This document shows, piece by piece, positions 53,087 through 61,399 of a DNA stretch of 64,000 nt (positions within the stretch are counted from its first letter, which is position 1; each line of letters starts with the position of its first letter). The stretch covers positions 2,134,905-2,198,904 of the forward strand of contig CP070705.1 of assembly GCA_020349965.1 (NCBI GenBank). Reading direction: 5' to 3'. This stretch comes from Caldifarciminota bacterium. GTDB taxonomy: Bacteria; Hydrothermota; Tepidihabitantia; SM23-42. The notes beneath the pieces were generated by a model, which saw only the letters and a list, made by a program, of their open reading frames with translations, did no database searches and had not been told where the DNA came from. The position numbers were made by a program, and so were the translations under genes.

Positions 53087-53838
53087 TCTCTTAACAGGGT
53101 CAAATTATTCTGCGAACCGTGGATGCGCCGTGCTTCGCGCGACAAAATCATGACATCCGTTTTTCCTTCACCCACAACAGCGCTTGCTTTGATCCGTAGG
53201 GGGTTGTTACCGGTTCTTGATGATGCCGCGGAATCTGAATCCGCATAGAGCAAAATGCCTCGTTCGACAGCCTTGTCCAGATCGGTGAAATTCACTGAAA
53301 ATACATCGTGTTCTTCCTCGTCGAAGATGATTGGGAACAGACATGGGTTAAGGTCCATTCCGCGGCAGTCTATGATAATACCTGTGTAGCGTGATTCCTC
53401 GATTGCCTTCGGCTGCAGCTGAAGCCCAGGGGGCGGTTGCTTGCCGCCGGGCCAATCTTGGTTGCAGGTCGGACAAAGCATCGGCACTACGAGCTGGACC
53501 GGCTCTATTGCGGGTAAGAGCAAAGACAGGATAGCTGGAGTCAGAGATAAGTAGAATCCATACTCGACCGTGCCGTCGGTCAGGTAATATTGATCCATTC
53601 TATACCGCGAAATGTAATCGGCCAGCATGTTCTGGCGATCGGGTACCGTGCGCATGAATTCGCCTACTTTCATTGTCGCATCGTACTGGACACTATATAA
53701 TCCTGTTTTGAGCGCGTCAATCGCCATCGCCTGATCGGGCGCCGACTCGACGAGCACGAGATGTTGCCAGTCCATCTCAGCGAAGCATGGATGGATCAGA
53801 GTAGCCAAAGAAGCGAAAAAAACAAGGGAATAGCGCAC
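53056..53838 (-). CDS. Exported protein of unknown function
   Basis: 260 aa from the GTG at 53838, which has AGGAGG at the best distance; the longer ORF from 53925 would translate tRNA-Gly. Signal peptide 1-20 (VRYSLVFFASLATLIHPCFA). The middle has a CPTCNQDWPGG pair of cysteines, and the C-terminus ends with AASSRTGNNPLRIKASAVVGEGKTDVMIL split over a region reminiscent of LPP20-like secreted proteins. I do not recognise a function. It is the first protein gene of the LptF/G unit, 29 nt after tRNA-Gly. Confidence 0.75.
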   Translation of the reverse strand: MRYSLVFFASLATLIHPCFAEMDWQHLVLVESAPDQAMAIDALKTGLYSVQYDATMKVGEFMRTVPDRQNMLADYISRYRMDQYYLTDGTVEYGFYLSLTPAILSLLLPAIEPVQLVVPMLCPTCNQDWPGGKQPPPGLQLQPKAIEESRYTGIIIDCRGMDLNPCLFPIIFDEEEHDVFSVNFTDLDKAVERGILLYADSDSAASSRTGNNPLRIKASAVVGEGKTDVMILSREARRIHGSQNNLTLLRECRVAIVSGQ

Positions 53839-53867
53839 GTTGCCTCCTATTTGCCGCTGAAAAGCAA

Positions 53868-53939
53868 AGCGGGCGACGGGATTCGAACCCGCGACCCTCG
53901 GCTTGGGAAGCCGATGCTCCACCACTGAGCTACACCCGC
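53868..53939 (-). tRNA. tRNA-Gly(CCC)
   Basis: Acceptor GCGGGTG/CGCCCGC with discriminator T, D arm GCTCAGTGGTGGAGC, anticodon loop TTCCCAA (CCC), T arm GCGGGTTCGAATCCCGT. CCA not encoded. Its promoter overlaps the stop codon of the CoA-activase gene. Confidence 0.97.
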
Positions 53940-53950
53940 AGAATCCGAAA

Positions 53951-53978
53951 ATTATATGCTAAATGATATGGTTGTCAA
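53951..53978 (-). promoter_or_regulatory. Promoter of tRNA-Gly and the LptF/G unit
   Basis: Minus strand TTGACA (53978-53973), 16-nt spacer, TATAAT (53956-53951), start near 53945. No separate promoter is seen between the tRNA and the 53838 gene. Confidence 0.8.
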
Positions 53979-56900
53979 GCGCGCCCCATGTGCGTCTTTG
54001 CCTGGGTTACGAATGTCTCCAGGCGCATCGCGTCGACCGCGTGGTCAAGACCATCGACGGACAGATTGAAGAGCGGAAAGTCAGGGAAATCCTCCTTTAT
54101 TTTCTTATATATAGTAGTAACTGTGTTACCGGGCATACAGGTGAACGGCATAACATTGACAACGCCGTCGAACCCTTCTTTTATGAAATCGATGGTCTTA
54201 CCGACCGTTACGACAGCTTCACCTTCCATGGTTGAATGCAGGTAAGGAGCGGCAATGCCGAGCACCCTGTCGATCATTGCGTCAGGGTCCACACGGAGTT
54301 TTCCGAAAACCTTCTTCTGGCGGTATTTCATGTAGGTGTCGAACAGCTTCGTGAATACCGCCCGGCGGTATTCCTTGAACCATCGGCAATTCCTTACCCT
54401 CGTGAAATTCAGATACAGAAACCATTCACCGATTGACGGCAGCGCGACTTCGCACCCCAGATCTTCCAGTTTCCTGATCAAGAAGTTGTTGGTGAATTCT
54501 TGAGAACGCACGTAAATTTCGCCCACGATTCCAATGCGCGGCTTGTCAACGGGATCGATTTCGATCGCGTGGAATTTCTTGTTCGTTTCGTGCAAAAAAT
54601 ATGAAAGCCTCTTGCCGCTCGCGACAAGTCTGCACAGTTCATCGAGGCATTGATTGTACACGGAATCCGTCTGCCCCTTAACCCTTTCGTACGGTCTTAT
54701 CATTCGCGCTCTTGCTTCCAGTGCATCGACCGCACAGATACCGTTCCAGGCAGTGGTCAGGAATTTGATGCCCATGTGCCCGAGGTCATCGAACAGGCTT
54801 GGACCTTGGTTGGGCGCATAGATCGGTATGTCGTGGTGGCCGAGGTCATCGAGTATGATGCGGTGCAACCTGTAATACTGGCCGAAACGGCATGGCCCAG
54901 AACCTTGCGCCATGAAGAATCCGCTCTTTTCGGCGTTGAATCCGGGCGAATTGACCTTCTTCACCATATCGCCGGCGGTGATGATTGCTGGTATGCACTC
55001 GCGCCCCGAAGTATACTTTCGTCCGATATTGATGGACTCTTCATCGGGCGGAGGCAGGACCTCTGTGTCGACACCAGCGAATTTCATTGCACCGGCCAGA
55101 ATCCGCGCACCGTTACACATATATGGTATGAATATCTTTCTTCCTTCTTTGACCTCGCTGCGGGGATTGATCATTCTCGGCTTCCGTGCTTTGCCGTTTC
55201 CGCTGATGCTGTCGAGAAAGGCTTCACTGCGGGTGATGAAACCAGCGTCCCCAGAATGTTCATCGATTTCGATAAGCAGAAAAGGTCGTTCTCCTAGTTT
55301 CTCCTTGAAGAAACGGATGAGAAAAGAATCCGGCCCACAGGCGAAATTGGAGAGGTAAACAGGAAAGAGGCGTTGGTCTCTACTGATCATCTCGGCTGCT
55401 GATATAATGCGTTGTCCGTAGTGCCAGTACATATTCCCGAAATCATCTTCGATGGTTTTATAGTCTAGGTCCAGGAAGTCGATGGGTATTGCGGGTACAC
55501 CCAGCTCGCGAAATTTCTTTGGCAGGTTCAGATTCATCCCCAGATCATAGCCGTTGTAGGGCCTTGAGCAGACCACAAATGCGATACCTTTGACGTTTGT
55601 CATTATGTTTGAACCGAGCTCTCTGATCCGGCGCTGAACATCATGCCAGTGTTCGAAAGCTTTATCAATTGCCGCCTTGACTCTTTTCTTTGATTTTCCG
55701 AATTCGCAACCGAATTGCATGAGGGATTCTTCTATACCAATCCGGCCCCGGTCAAAATGAAGAAAAGGTGCATGGACCTCTATTTCTTTGCCGAAGACGG
55801 CGTTCGCGAAATAAGGTGTTGACTGAACGTAGGGACAAACATAGCTGCGTGGGAATATCTCGTTCTGTAGCGGCATCGTAATGACGCTGGGCAGAAAGAA
55901 CCGTTTTATGTTCCTGTCGATCAGGTTTTGTATTTGACCGAGGGCGACCTTGACCGGCAGGCAAGTATCGGCGGCACTCAGTTCTGCTCCGCGCTCGATG
56001 GTCTTGCGCGTTGTCGGTTCGGAGAGGATCGGCCTGAACCCCAATTGCTTGAGGAATTCATAGAAAAAAGGAAACAGCTCGTACATTATCAGACTGCGCG
56101 GGATACCTATGTCCAAACCTTCTGTGTCGTCGGTCCTGAAAAATATATCATTACGCAGCTTGAATAGGTCGGGGAGGTCGTTGCCAGGCTTTCTCGCTTT
56201 TTCCTCATACTTGCCGCACCTACCGCCATTGCGTATCGGATCATCGCCTTCAATGCTTATTTCGTTAACTTCACATTCGTTACTGCAATCGCGGCAAGTA
56301 AATGCCGTCGTCGAGTAAGATCTGGACAGGAGATCAAAGCCCCTAAAGTGGGTCTTTTCGATGTTGCTGTCACGGATGATGAGCGCCATGCCGATTGCAC
56401 CGGTCACATCATAATCCGGAGGTACGCTCACTTCCTTATCCAACACTTTGTTGAACGCAGAAACGACTGCACGGTTTGCCGCCACGCCTCCCTGAAAATA
56501 GATCCTGTCACCGATCTTCTTGTTGCCGACTACCCGGTTCAGGTAATTGTATACGATTGAATATCCTAACCCCGCCAGAAGATTTTCTCGTTCACCGGTG
56601 TCTTTTTGGTGGTGAATGACTTCGGAATTGATGAAGACGGTGCATCGTTCGCCCAGGTTTAGTGGTGAAGCGGCTTTCAGTGCCAGGTCGCCGAACTCAT
56701 CGAGTTTGACACCGAGAATCTGCGCTTGTTCTTCAAGAAAGGATCCTGTACCTGCGGCGCACACTTTGTTCATCTCAAAATCGACGATCGTGCCGTGCTG
56801 GAGACTTATGAACTTGGAATCCTGGCCGCCGATTTCGAAGATCGTATCGACTTGCGGATCGATCGCTAAGGTCGCGCGTGCCTGGGCGGTTATTTCATTC

Positions 56901-58033
56901 TTGATGATGTCTGCGCCGACGAACTCGCCGATGAGATATCGGCCCGAGCCGGTCGTTCCGGCGCCGGCGATGTCCACGCCTTCGCCGAGTTCAGACTTCA
57001 GTTCATTGAGTCCCTGGAGCACGACTTCGATGGGACGCCCTCTGGTCCAGAGGTATTTGCGTCCGAGTATCCTGCCGCTGCCATCGATTACCACCAGGTT
57101 GGTTGATATTGATCCGACATCAATGCCCAAAAACGCGGTGGTCTTTGTAGCGGCGGAAGCGGTCGTGACCGAAGGGATCCTCATTTCTCTGCCGTCGAGT
57201 GGCGGGAGCCTCTTCACGATCTTTGGTCTGGCAAGCCATTGCGCCAGTTGTTCGTGCCCCCGATAGATCGATTCCGCGTCCATATCTCTGGCGGCGAGCA
57301 CAGCGCCGATTGCCCCCATGCAGTTGTAGTATTTCGGGATGATCATTTGTGCGGGTGAAATCTGGAGGATATCATGAAACGCCTTGACCATCCCTTTGTT
57401 GGCGGCGACGCCGCCAACAAATGCAACAGGTATCTCGATACCCTTGCCTTTGGCAATGACGCTCTTGAAATTGCGCACCAACGCTAAACAAACGCCGGCA
57501 ACGAGATCGTCCGGTTTGGCGCCGATTTGCTGAAGATGAATCATGTCACTCTTGGCAAAGACCGAACAACGTCCGGCAATACGTGCGGGGTTCCTTGCAC
57601 GCAATGCAATGTCACCCATCTCTTCGATGTCGTAGCATAATCTCCGTGCCTGTTGATCCAAGAATATGCCGGTGCCGGCGGCGCAGATGGTATTTGAGGC
57701 AAAATCCCTTATGCCCCGGTCGATATCTATTAATTTCGAATCCTCACCGCCGATCTCAATGATCGATTTTACCTCGGGATGAAAATGCATCACACCGGCC
57801 GCGGTGGCCTGGACCTCATTTACCCTTACTGCGCCGAGAACATCGGTCAGCGGTGCGACCAACCCGCCCGTCAGAAACAGCCGGTCGATTTGGCCGATTC
57901 TCTTCAGGATATCGAGGAGGATGTTATAGGGTTGTCCGTTGTGTTTGATGTAGCGTGTCTGGACAAGTTCGGTTCCGTCAAACTCGGCAAGTTTTATGCT
58001 TACCGAGCCGATATCGATGCCGTATTCGTGCAT
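53975..58033 (-). CDS. Giant 2-hydroxyacyl-CoA dehydratase activase-like protein
   Basis: 1352 aa. Two BcrA/BadF-type ATPase domains in tandem (residues 1-260 and 300-570), each with DIGS/DVGS phosphate loop, EIGGEDSK or EIGGQDSK, and both cysteines that hold the shared [4Fe-4S] cluster (CAAGTG, then RCSVF or RCTVF). Then a cysteine patch (CRDCSNECEV), the DUF2229 domain (LDIGIPRSLIMYELFPFF) and an HgdB-like C-terminal half. The family activates radical dehydratases by ATP-driven electron transfer; this long form occurs in anaerobes, and its target is unknown. Confidence 0.9.
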   Translation of the reverse strand: MHEYGIDIGSVSIKLAEFDGTELVQTRYIKHNGQPYNILLDILKRIGQIDRLFLTGGLVAPLTDVLGAVRVNEVQATAAGVMHFHPEVKSIIEIGGEDSKLIDIDRGIRDFASNTICAAGTGIFLDQQARRLCYDIEEMGDIALRARNPARIAGRCSVFAKSDMIHLQQIGAKPDDLVAGVCLALVRNFKSVIAKGKGIEIPVAFVGGVAANKGMVKAFHDILQISPAQMIIPKYYNCMGAIGAVLAARDMDAESIYRGHEQLAQWLARPKIVKRLPPLDGREMRIPSVTTASAATKTTAFLGIDVGSISTNLVVIDGSGRILGRKYLWTRGRPIEVVLQGLNELKSELGEGVDIAGAGTTGSGRYLIGEFVGADIIKNEITAQARATLAIDPQVDTIFEIGGQDSKFISLQHGTIVDFEMNKVCAAGTGSFLEEQAQILGVKLDEFGDLALKAASPLNLGERCTVFINSEVIHHQKDTGERENLLAGLGYSIVYNYLNRVVGNKKIGDRIYFQGGVAANRAVVSAFNKVLDKEVSVPPDYDVTGAIGMALIIRDSNIEKTHFRGFDLLSRSYSTTAFTCRDCSNECEVNEISIEGDDPIRNGGRCGKYEEKARKPGNDLPDLFKLRNDIFFRTDDTEGLDIGIPRSLIMYELFPFFYEFLKQLGFRPILSEPTTRKTIERGAELSAADTCLPVKVALGQIQNLIDRNIKRFFLPSVITMPLQNEIFPRSYVCPYVQSTPYFANAVFGKEIEVHAPFLHFDRGRIGIEESLMQFGCEFGKSKKRVKAAIDKAFEHWHDVQRRIRELGSNIMTNVKGIAFVVCSRPYNGYDLGMNLNLPKKFRELGVPAIPIDFLDLDYKTIEDDFGNMYWHYGQRIISAAEMISRDQRLFPVYLSNFACGPDSFLIRFFKEKLGERPFLLIEIDEHSGDAGFITRSEAFLDSISGNGKARKPRMINPRSEVKEGRKIFIPYMCNGARILAGAMKFAGVDTEVLPPPDEESINIGRKYTSGRECIPAIITAGDMVKKVNSPGFNAEKSGFFMAQGSGPCRFGQYYRLHRIILDDLGHHDIPIYAPNQGPSLFDDLGHMGIKFLTTAWNGICAVDALEARARMIRPYERVKGQTDSVYNQCLDELCRLVASGKRLSYFLHETNKKFHAIEIDPVDKPRIGIVGEIYVRSQEFTNNFLIRKLEDLGCEVALPSIGEWFLYLNFTRVRNCRWFKEYRRAVFTKLFDTYMKYRQKKVFGKLRVDPDAMIDRVLGIAAPYLHSTMEGEAVVTVGKTIDFIKEGFDGVVNVMPFTCMPGNTVTTIYKKIKEDFPDFPLFNLSVDGLDHAVDAMRLETFVTQAKTHMGRA

Positions 58034-58036
58034 CAG

Positions 58037-58648
58037 TTATGGTGCGTAATAAAGGCCGAGTGAAATATGATAGTCAATGTTCTCTTCGGTTGCTTCAGTT
58101 GCCTCATTATCGGCTTGGGCATTGATGTTCGCGGTGAACTCTGGTGATATCCTCAATTTCAGCAATCTGATCTCGGCGCCGAGTCCAAGAATGAGGAAGG
58201 CATTTGTACTGGAGCCTTCGATCGGTGTCTCCACCGCGATGGCGCCGGATTCAAACCTGTTTATGCCGTTGAACTGAACATTTATGCCAATCCCGGCGCC
58301 GACGTATGGAGATATGAGCGGCAGCATGCCGGCTTTCAATGATAGGAATATCGGGAAATAGAGGTTATCATAAGAAAAGGTGCGCGTGCCGAGAGCTTCT
58401 TCGCGGCTGTATCGGGTAGTCCTGAATTGCGCGCCCATATCGAGGCTGATCAGATTGAGGATATCGGTCCCCATACCAATTCCAAAGTGTACGCCCGTGC
58501 CCTTGAATTCATCTTGGCCGTCATCAAAGTCGTATTTTCCAGGGTTGAAGCCGAATTTCACTCCTACCCTTGTGCTGATGGGGGCGGAGAGACACTGAGC
58601 AGCGCACCATGCGGTCAATAGTACCAAAACGAAAATCAGTTTTTTCAT
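58037..58648 (-). CDS. Outer-membrane beta-barrel protein
   Basis: 203 aa. Signal peptide 1-22, then alternating strands (RVGVKFGFNPGKYDFDD, GTGVHFGIGMGTDILNLI, YVGAGIGINVQFNG) and a last strand ending HISLGLYYAP, typical of small OmpX/OprF-like barrels of the porin-family type. Role unknown. GGAGG precedes the ATG, and the CoA-activase start is 3 nt after its stop. Confidence 0.8.
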   Translation of the reverse strand: MKKLIFVLVLLTAWCAAQCLSAPISTRVGVKFGFNPGKYDFDDGQDEFKGTGVHFGIGMGTDILNLISLDMGAQFRTTRYSREEALGTRTFSYDNLYFPIFLSLKAGMLPLISPYVGAGIGINVQFNGINRFESGAIAVETPIEGSSTNAFLILGLGAEIRLLKLRISPEFTANINAQADNEATEATEENIDYHISLGLYYAP

Positions 58649-58666
58649 TATACCTCCAAGAATTCA

Positions 58667-58694
58667 ATTATACACGCATTATGGTCAAAGTCAA
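58667..58694 (-). promoter_or_regulatory. Promoter of the barrel protein and CoA-activase
   Basis: Minus strand TTGACT (58694-58689), 16-nt spacer, TATAAT (58672-58667), a leader of about 12 nt with GGAGG. Confidence 0.78.
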
Positions 58695-58705
58695 CGCGGC
58701 TACAT

Positions 58706-58835
58706 TGGGGTCAGATCTTGACTATTGACAACTGCTTATGATGGATTCACGGGATCCTTTGGTTCTGGACAATCGTGCGCGGAGCTGTGAATCGGTTTAT
58801 CGTGGGAAGTTGTCAATAGTCAAGATCTGACCCCA
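58706..58835. mobile_element. 130-bp MITE/REP-like element with 28-bp perfect terminal inverted repeats
   Basis: Termini 58706-58733 and 58808-58835 are exact reverse complements (28 bp, outer end TGGGGTCAGATCTTGAC). The 74-bp interior carries a second inverted pair (GATTCAC/GTGAATC). No ORF. Outer ends of this type accompany Y1 (IS200/RAYT-like) transposase elements in other genomes, as I recall. No target duplication is visible. It lies between the barrel gene promoter and a lipoprotein gene. Confidence 0.85.
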
Positions 58836-58904
58836 GGTGACGAATTTAGACTTTCGCCGTTTCTTGTGGGTATCGTTACCGTATAACGATTGACGATCTT
58901 TTGA

Positions 58905-59753
58905 TCAGTGCGTCAGTATCCTCAGGTCGGGGACGGTCTGGAACCACGACTCGACACTGAGCACGCCGGTTGTCGTATCGGCGCCATAGAACTTGACCAG
59001 ACCGTAGTTGTGCTCTGCGCCGAGATACACGCCTATATAGGTTGTATCGACCTCGATCCCCGACATGCATTTGAAGTAGGTCGTCGGCGCGAAGTTGGGC
59101 AGAATTGCATCGGGGTCAAGGAGTGGATCACTGAAGTAATTCACGCGCCACGCAGCCTGCGGAATGGAGGAGCCACCCGGGTCATCGGTTGCGGTGTCCG
59201 GGCTGGCTATACACCATGGACCGGGCCAGGGTCCAGCCGTGGAATCATTGATAAAGTTAGTGATATAGAAATCGATGAGAACGGCATTGGGAACGCTCGT
59301 GAGGGAATAGGTGCTACCCGAGAAGTCGCTGGTCAGGGCCCAGCCATATCCGGACTCCGTGCCTGCGTTGAGTTCGGTACCAAGGAGGGCTCCGGTGTGA
59401 ACCGGTATCGTAGTCAAGGTGTCTGAGCTATGTTCAGTGCTGCCGAAACGGGCGGCGACATAATAGTCGCCGGTCAATCCGTCAGGGTCGTGCGCGTACT
59501 CCAGAGTCTCTGCACTCACTCCTATACCGGTTGCGAAATCACTCTCTCCGAAAGCGCGAAAATAGATTAGGTATGTACTCGGCATGCCGCTGGCCGGCTC
59601 TTCCCAGGTGAGCAGGACGTTTTGGCCGTAGTTTGTTCCAGCGAGGGACAAGTTCTGAGGGGCGCTACCGTCGCCTTCACCCTCGCATCCGGACAGAGCA
59701 GCGAACGCCAAAATTGTTACGCCGATTGTTAATAGTCTGAAAATCTGCTTCAC
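58905..59753 (-). CDS. Lipoprotein, fibronectin-III-like N-terminal part
   Basis: 282 aa from the GTG at 59753 (AAGGAGG upstream). Lipobox LSGC at residue 20. Residues 35-120 look like a fibronectin type III fold (APQNLSLAGTNYGQNVLLTWEEP, TYLIYFRAFGESDF). The remainder is unknown and has no motif that I recognise. Similar in plan to the 60750 lipoprotein (GCEGE start, interrogation of a value with dates and units is not implied). Surface or periplasmic. Confidence 0.75.
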   Translation of the reverse strand: MKQIFRLLTIGVTILAFAALSGCEGEGDGSAPQNLSLAGTNYGQNVLLTWEEPASGMPSTYLIYFRAFGESDFATGIGVSAETLEYAHDPDGLTGDYYVAARFGSTEHSSDTLTTIPVHTGALLGTELNAGTESGYGWALTSDFSGSTYSLTSVPNAVLIDFYITNFINDSTAGPWPGPWCIASPDTATDDPGGSSIPQAAWRVNYFSDPLLDPDAILPNFAPTTYFKCMSGIEVDTTYIGVYLGAEHNYGLVKFYGADTTTGVLSVESWFQTVPDLRILTH

Positions 59754-59781
59754 AATGCCTCCTTGATTTCTCACCGCGGGA

Positions 59782-59810
59782 ATTATACATGCAAATCGGG
59801 GTGAAGTCAA
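59782..59810 (-). promoter_or_regulatory. Promoter of the 59753 lipoprotein
   Basis: Minus strand TTGACT (59810-59805), 17-nt spacer, TATAAT (59787-59782), leader about 25 nt with AAGGAGG. Confidence 0.75.
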
Positions 59811-59862
59811 CGGAGTGAGGGTTCTAATGATCACAATGCAGAAATAACCCAAGTGTATTCAT

Positions 59863-59892
59863 GAGATTGCTTCGCTTTCGTTCGCAATGACA
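59863..59892. repeat. GAGATTGCTTCGC...GCAATGACA repetitive element
   Basis: A 30-bp sequence that opens GAGATTGCTTCGC and closes GTTCGCAATGACA, with ATTGC/GCAAT ends pairing. Sequences of this type recur between genes in many bacterial genomes. Only one copy is in the window. Confidence 0.6.
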
Positions 59893-59923
59893 AAATATCG
59901 GTTCGTGGTCTAATTGTATAAAC

Positions 59924-59953
59924 AAAAAGGGCGGGGTTGTTCCCGCCCTTTTT
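59924..59953 (-). terminator. Intrinsic terminator of the lipoprotein pair
   Basis: GGGCGGG, 6-nt loop, CCCGCCC with A5/T5 on both sides, 14 bp after the 59968 stop. It ends the unit that contains the two lipoproteins and perhaps tRNA-Ile, and may also act on the plus strand. Confidence 0.88.
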
Positions 59954-59967
59954 AATACGAATTCCTT

Positions 59968-60750
59968 CTACTGCGTCACGACCCAGCGCAGACCAGGGAT
60001 TGGCTGATATGCTACGTTCAATACGGCAGTGAACGGTGCCGTCGCGCCACTTACACTGACTACTTTGATCTTGCCAAAGTGGTCCGTGACATTGTTCCAA
60101 CCATCGGCGTCCGGATCGATCCAGAAGGAGAGGACCGCGTTGTTATTCACCGTTCTTTGCGTAATGTAGTTACCGAGAGCCGCGGCAATCTCGAGAGCGG
60201 CGTAATCAGTACCACTTGCGGCAGTTGCATTTTCCTCGTCGTTGTACGGAGGTACATGATCGCCCGGAGACACGATTGTCAGATTCGCGAAGTTGGCGTC
60301 ATCGAAATAGAAATCGATGTCCGGATGATTGGTCGGTTCACTTAAAGCAAGTGTTACGCAGCTACCATCTGCCATAAAGCCGATTCCGCTCGGATGAGCA
60401 GGATCAGGATCGCTATTACCGTAGACCGTGATATTAGCCGTTTCGACCGGCGTGCAGTCAACCTCATCTGCGGCGCTTTCGTCTTCTCCCAGGTAAGCAG
60501 AAACACCGTAGACCATGGCAGGTACAGTTGCATCGTACGTAAGGGCAGTCGTTGAGTCAATCAATACGTCATCCGCATATATGTAGTAACCGTCGACATC
60601 GGGTACTGCATCCCAATCCAGGACAAGAGTTGCGCCGTTGTCAGTTACCTCATATGTCACGTTAGGTGTCTCGAGCGCTTCTTCACCCTCGCAGCCAACG
60701 AGGATGAGCAGGGCTGATAACGCCAGAGTTATTCCTAGCAGTCTGTTCAT
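59968..60750 (-). CDS. Lipoprotein, fibronectin-III-like N-terminal part
   Basis: 260 aa. Lipobox ILVGC at residue 20. Residues 28-100 resemble a fibronectin type III domain (ETPNVTYEVTDNGATLVLDWDAVPDVDGYYIYADD). The C-terminal part is unknown (LRWVVTQ at the end). It shares the GCEGE start and the general plan with the 59753 protein, so the two are likely distant paralogues. It begins 9 bp after the small lipoprotein gene. Confidence 0.78.
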   Translation of the reverse strand: MNRLLGITLALSALLILVGCEGEEALETPNVTYEVTDNGATLVLDWDAVPDVDGYYIYADDVLIDSTTALTYDATVPAMVYGVSAYLGEDESAADEVDCTPVETANITVYGNSDPDPAHPSGIGFMADGSCVTLALSEPTNHPDIDFYFDDANFANLTIVSPGDHVPPYNDEENATAASGTDYAALEIAAALGNYITQRTVNNNAVLSFWIDPDADGWNNVTDHFGKIKVVSVSGATAPFTAVLNVAYQPIPGLRWVVTQ

Positions 60751-60759
60751 CTTTCCTCC

Positions 60760-61032
60760 TTATTTCTGAGTTGGGGGTTTCACACCGCCGGTTGTGGGGG
60801 TCTTGGGAACGACCGTGCCACCCTTATGGTATTTCTCTACGTGCTTGTTGTACTCTTCGACGAAAGAATCCATCGCCATATTCATGGCCTCAACGTCGGC
60901 TTGCAGAGTCTCGACCTGGGCTTTGAGCGCGTCGAATTCTTCTTGTGTCGGACCGGCCATGCCCTCCGGGGGCTGACAGCCGATGATCGTCAGGCAGGCA
61001 ACTAATGCCAGTAGTGTTGCGATCTTAATCAT
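60760..61032 (-). CDS. Small coiled-coil lipoprotein
   Basis: 90 aa from the ATG at 61032 (AGGAGG upstream). Lipobox IIGC at residue 19, then a coiled coil (EEFDALKAQVETLQADVEAMN) and a Pro/Thr/Lys-rich tail ending PPTQK. Size and plan resemble Lpp-like or periplasmic spacer lipoproteins. Might link envelope layers; not proven. It is the first protein gene after tRNA-Ile (125 nt). Confidence 0.75.
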   Translation of the reverse strand: MIKIATLLALVACLTIIGCQPPEGMAGPTQEEFDALKAQVETLQADVEAMNMAMDSFVEEYNKHVEKYHKGGTVVPKTPTTGGVKPPTQK

Positions 61033-61096
61033 TTTTCCTCCTTTTCCTTTCACACTACCATGGGCAAATTACAGATGCCCCTACTTTTCCCCTCTT

Positions 61097-61118
61097 GCCG
61101 CACCTAAACCGGTGCGGC
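61097..61118. repeat. Stem-loop between tRNA-Ile and the small lipoprotein gene
   Basis: GCCGCACC, loop TAAACC, GGTGCGGC. There is no T tract on the minus strand, so it is not a convincing terminator for the tRNA; it may be a processing or stability hairpin. Confidence 0.55.
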
Positions 61119-61157
61119 TTATTTGTGCCGGATGAATGCTGCATACTCTGTCCGGCA

Positions 61158-61231
<74 letters not shown>

Positions 61232-61283
61232 TTTTCGCAAATGAATCAAATGCAGCGGCAACATAGATGTTACTATTAGAGCA

Positions 61284-61311
61284 ATTATACACAATGCTCA
61301 GTTTTTGTCAA
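61284..61311 (-). promoter_or_regulatory. Promoter of tRNA-Ile and probably the lipoprotein pair
   Basis: Minus strand TTGACA (61311-61306), 16-nt spacer, TATAAT (61289-61284). I see no other clear promoter before the lipoprotein at 61032. Confidence 0.78.
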
Positions 61312-61399
61312 GGCTGCAGCTCCATTGTCGATTACCGTGATGGACGGACCCGAAGCGTTGATGGTGCATGCAGGAAAATTACAGAATTACTGCGGATTT

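Noticed and set aside
53839-53925. N-terminal extension of the 53838 protein
   Set aside because: It is tRNA-Gly read as protein; GTG at 53838 has AGGAGG and begins a signal peptide.
58676-58694. A second copy of the MITE arm near the barrel gene promoter
   Set aside because: The shared TTGAC words belong to the -35 box; no extended match to the 28-bp arm.
61097-61118. Terminator for tRNA-Ile
   Set aside because: The stem is good, but the minus strand continues AAGAGGGG without a T tract, so it is reported only as a stem-loop.
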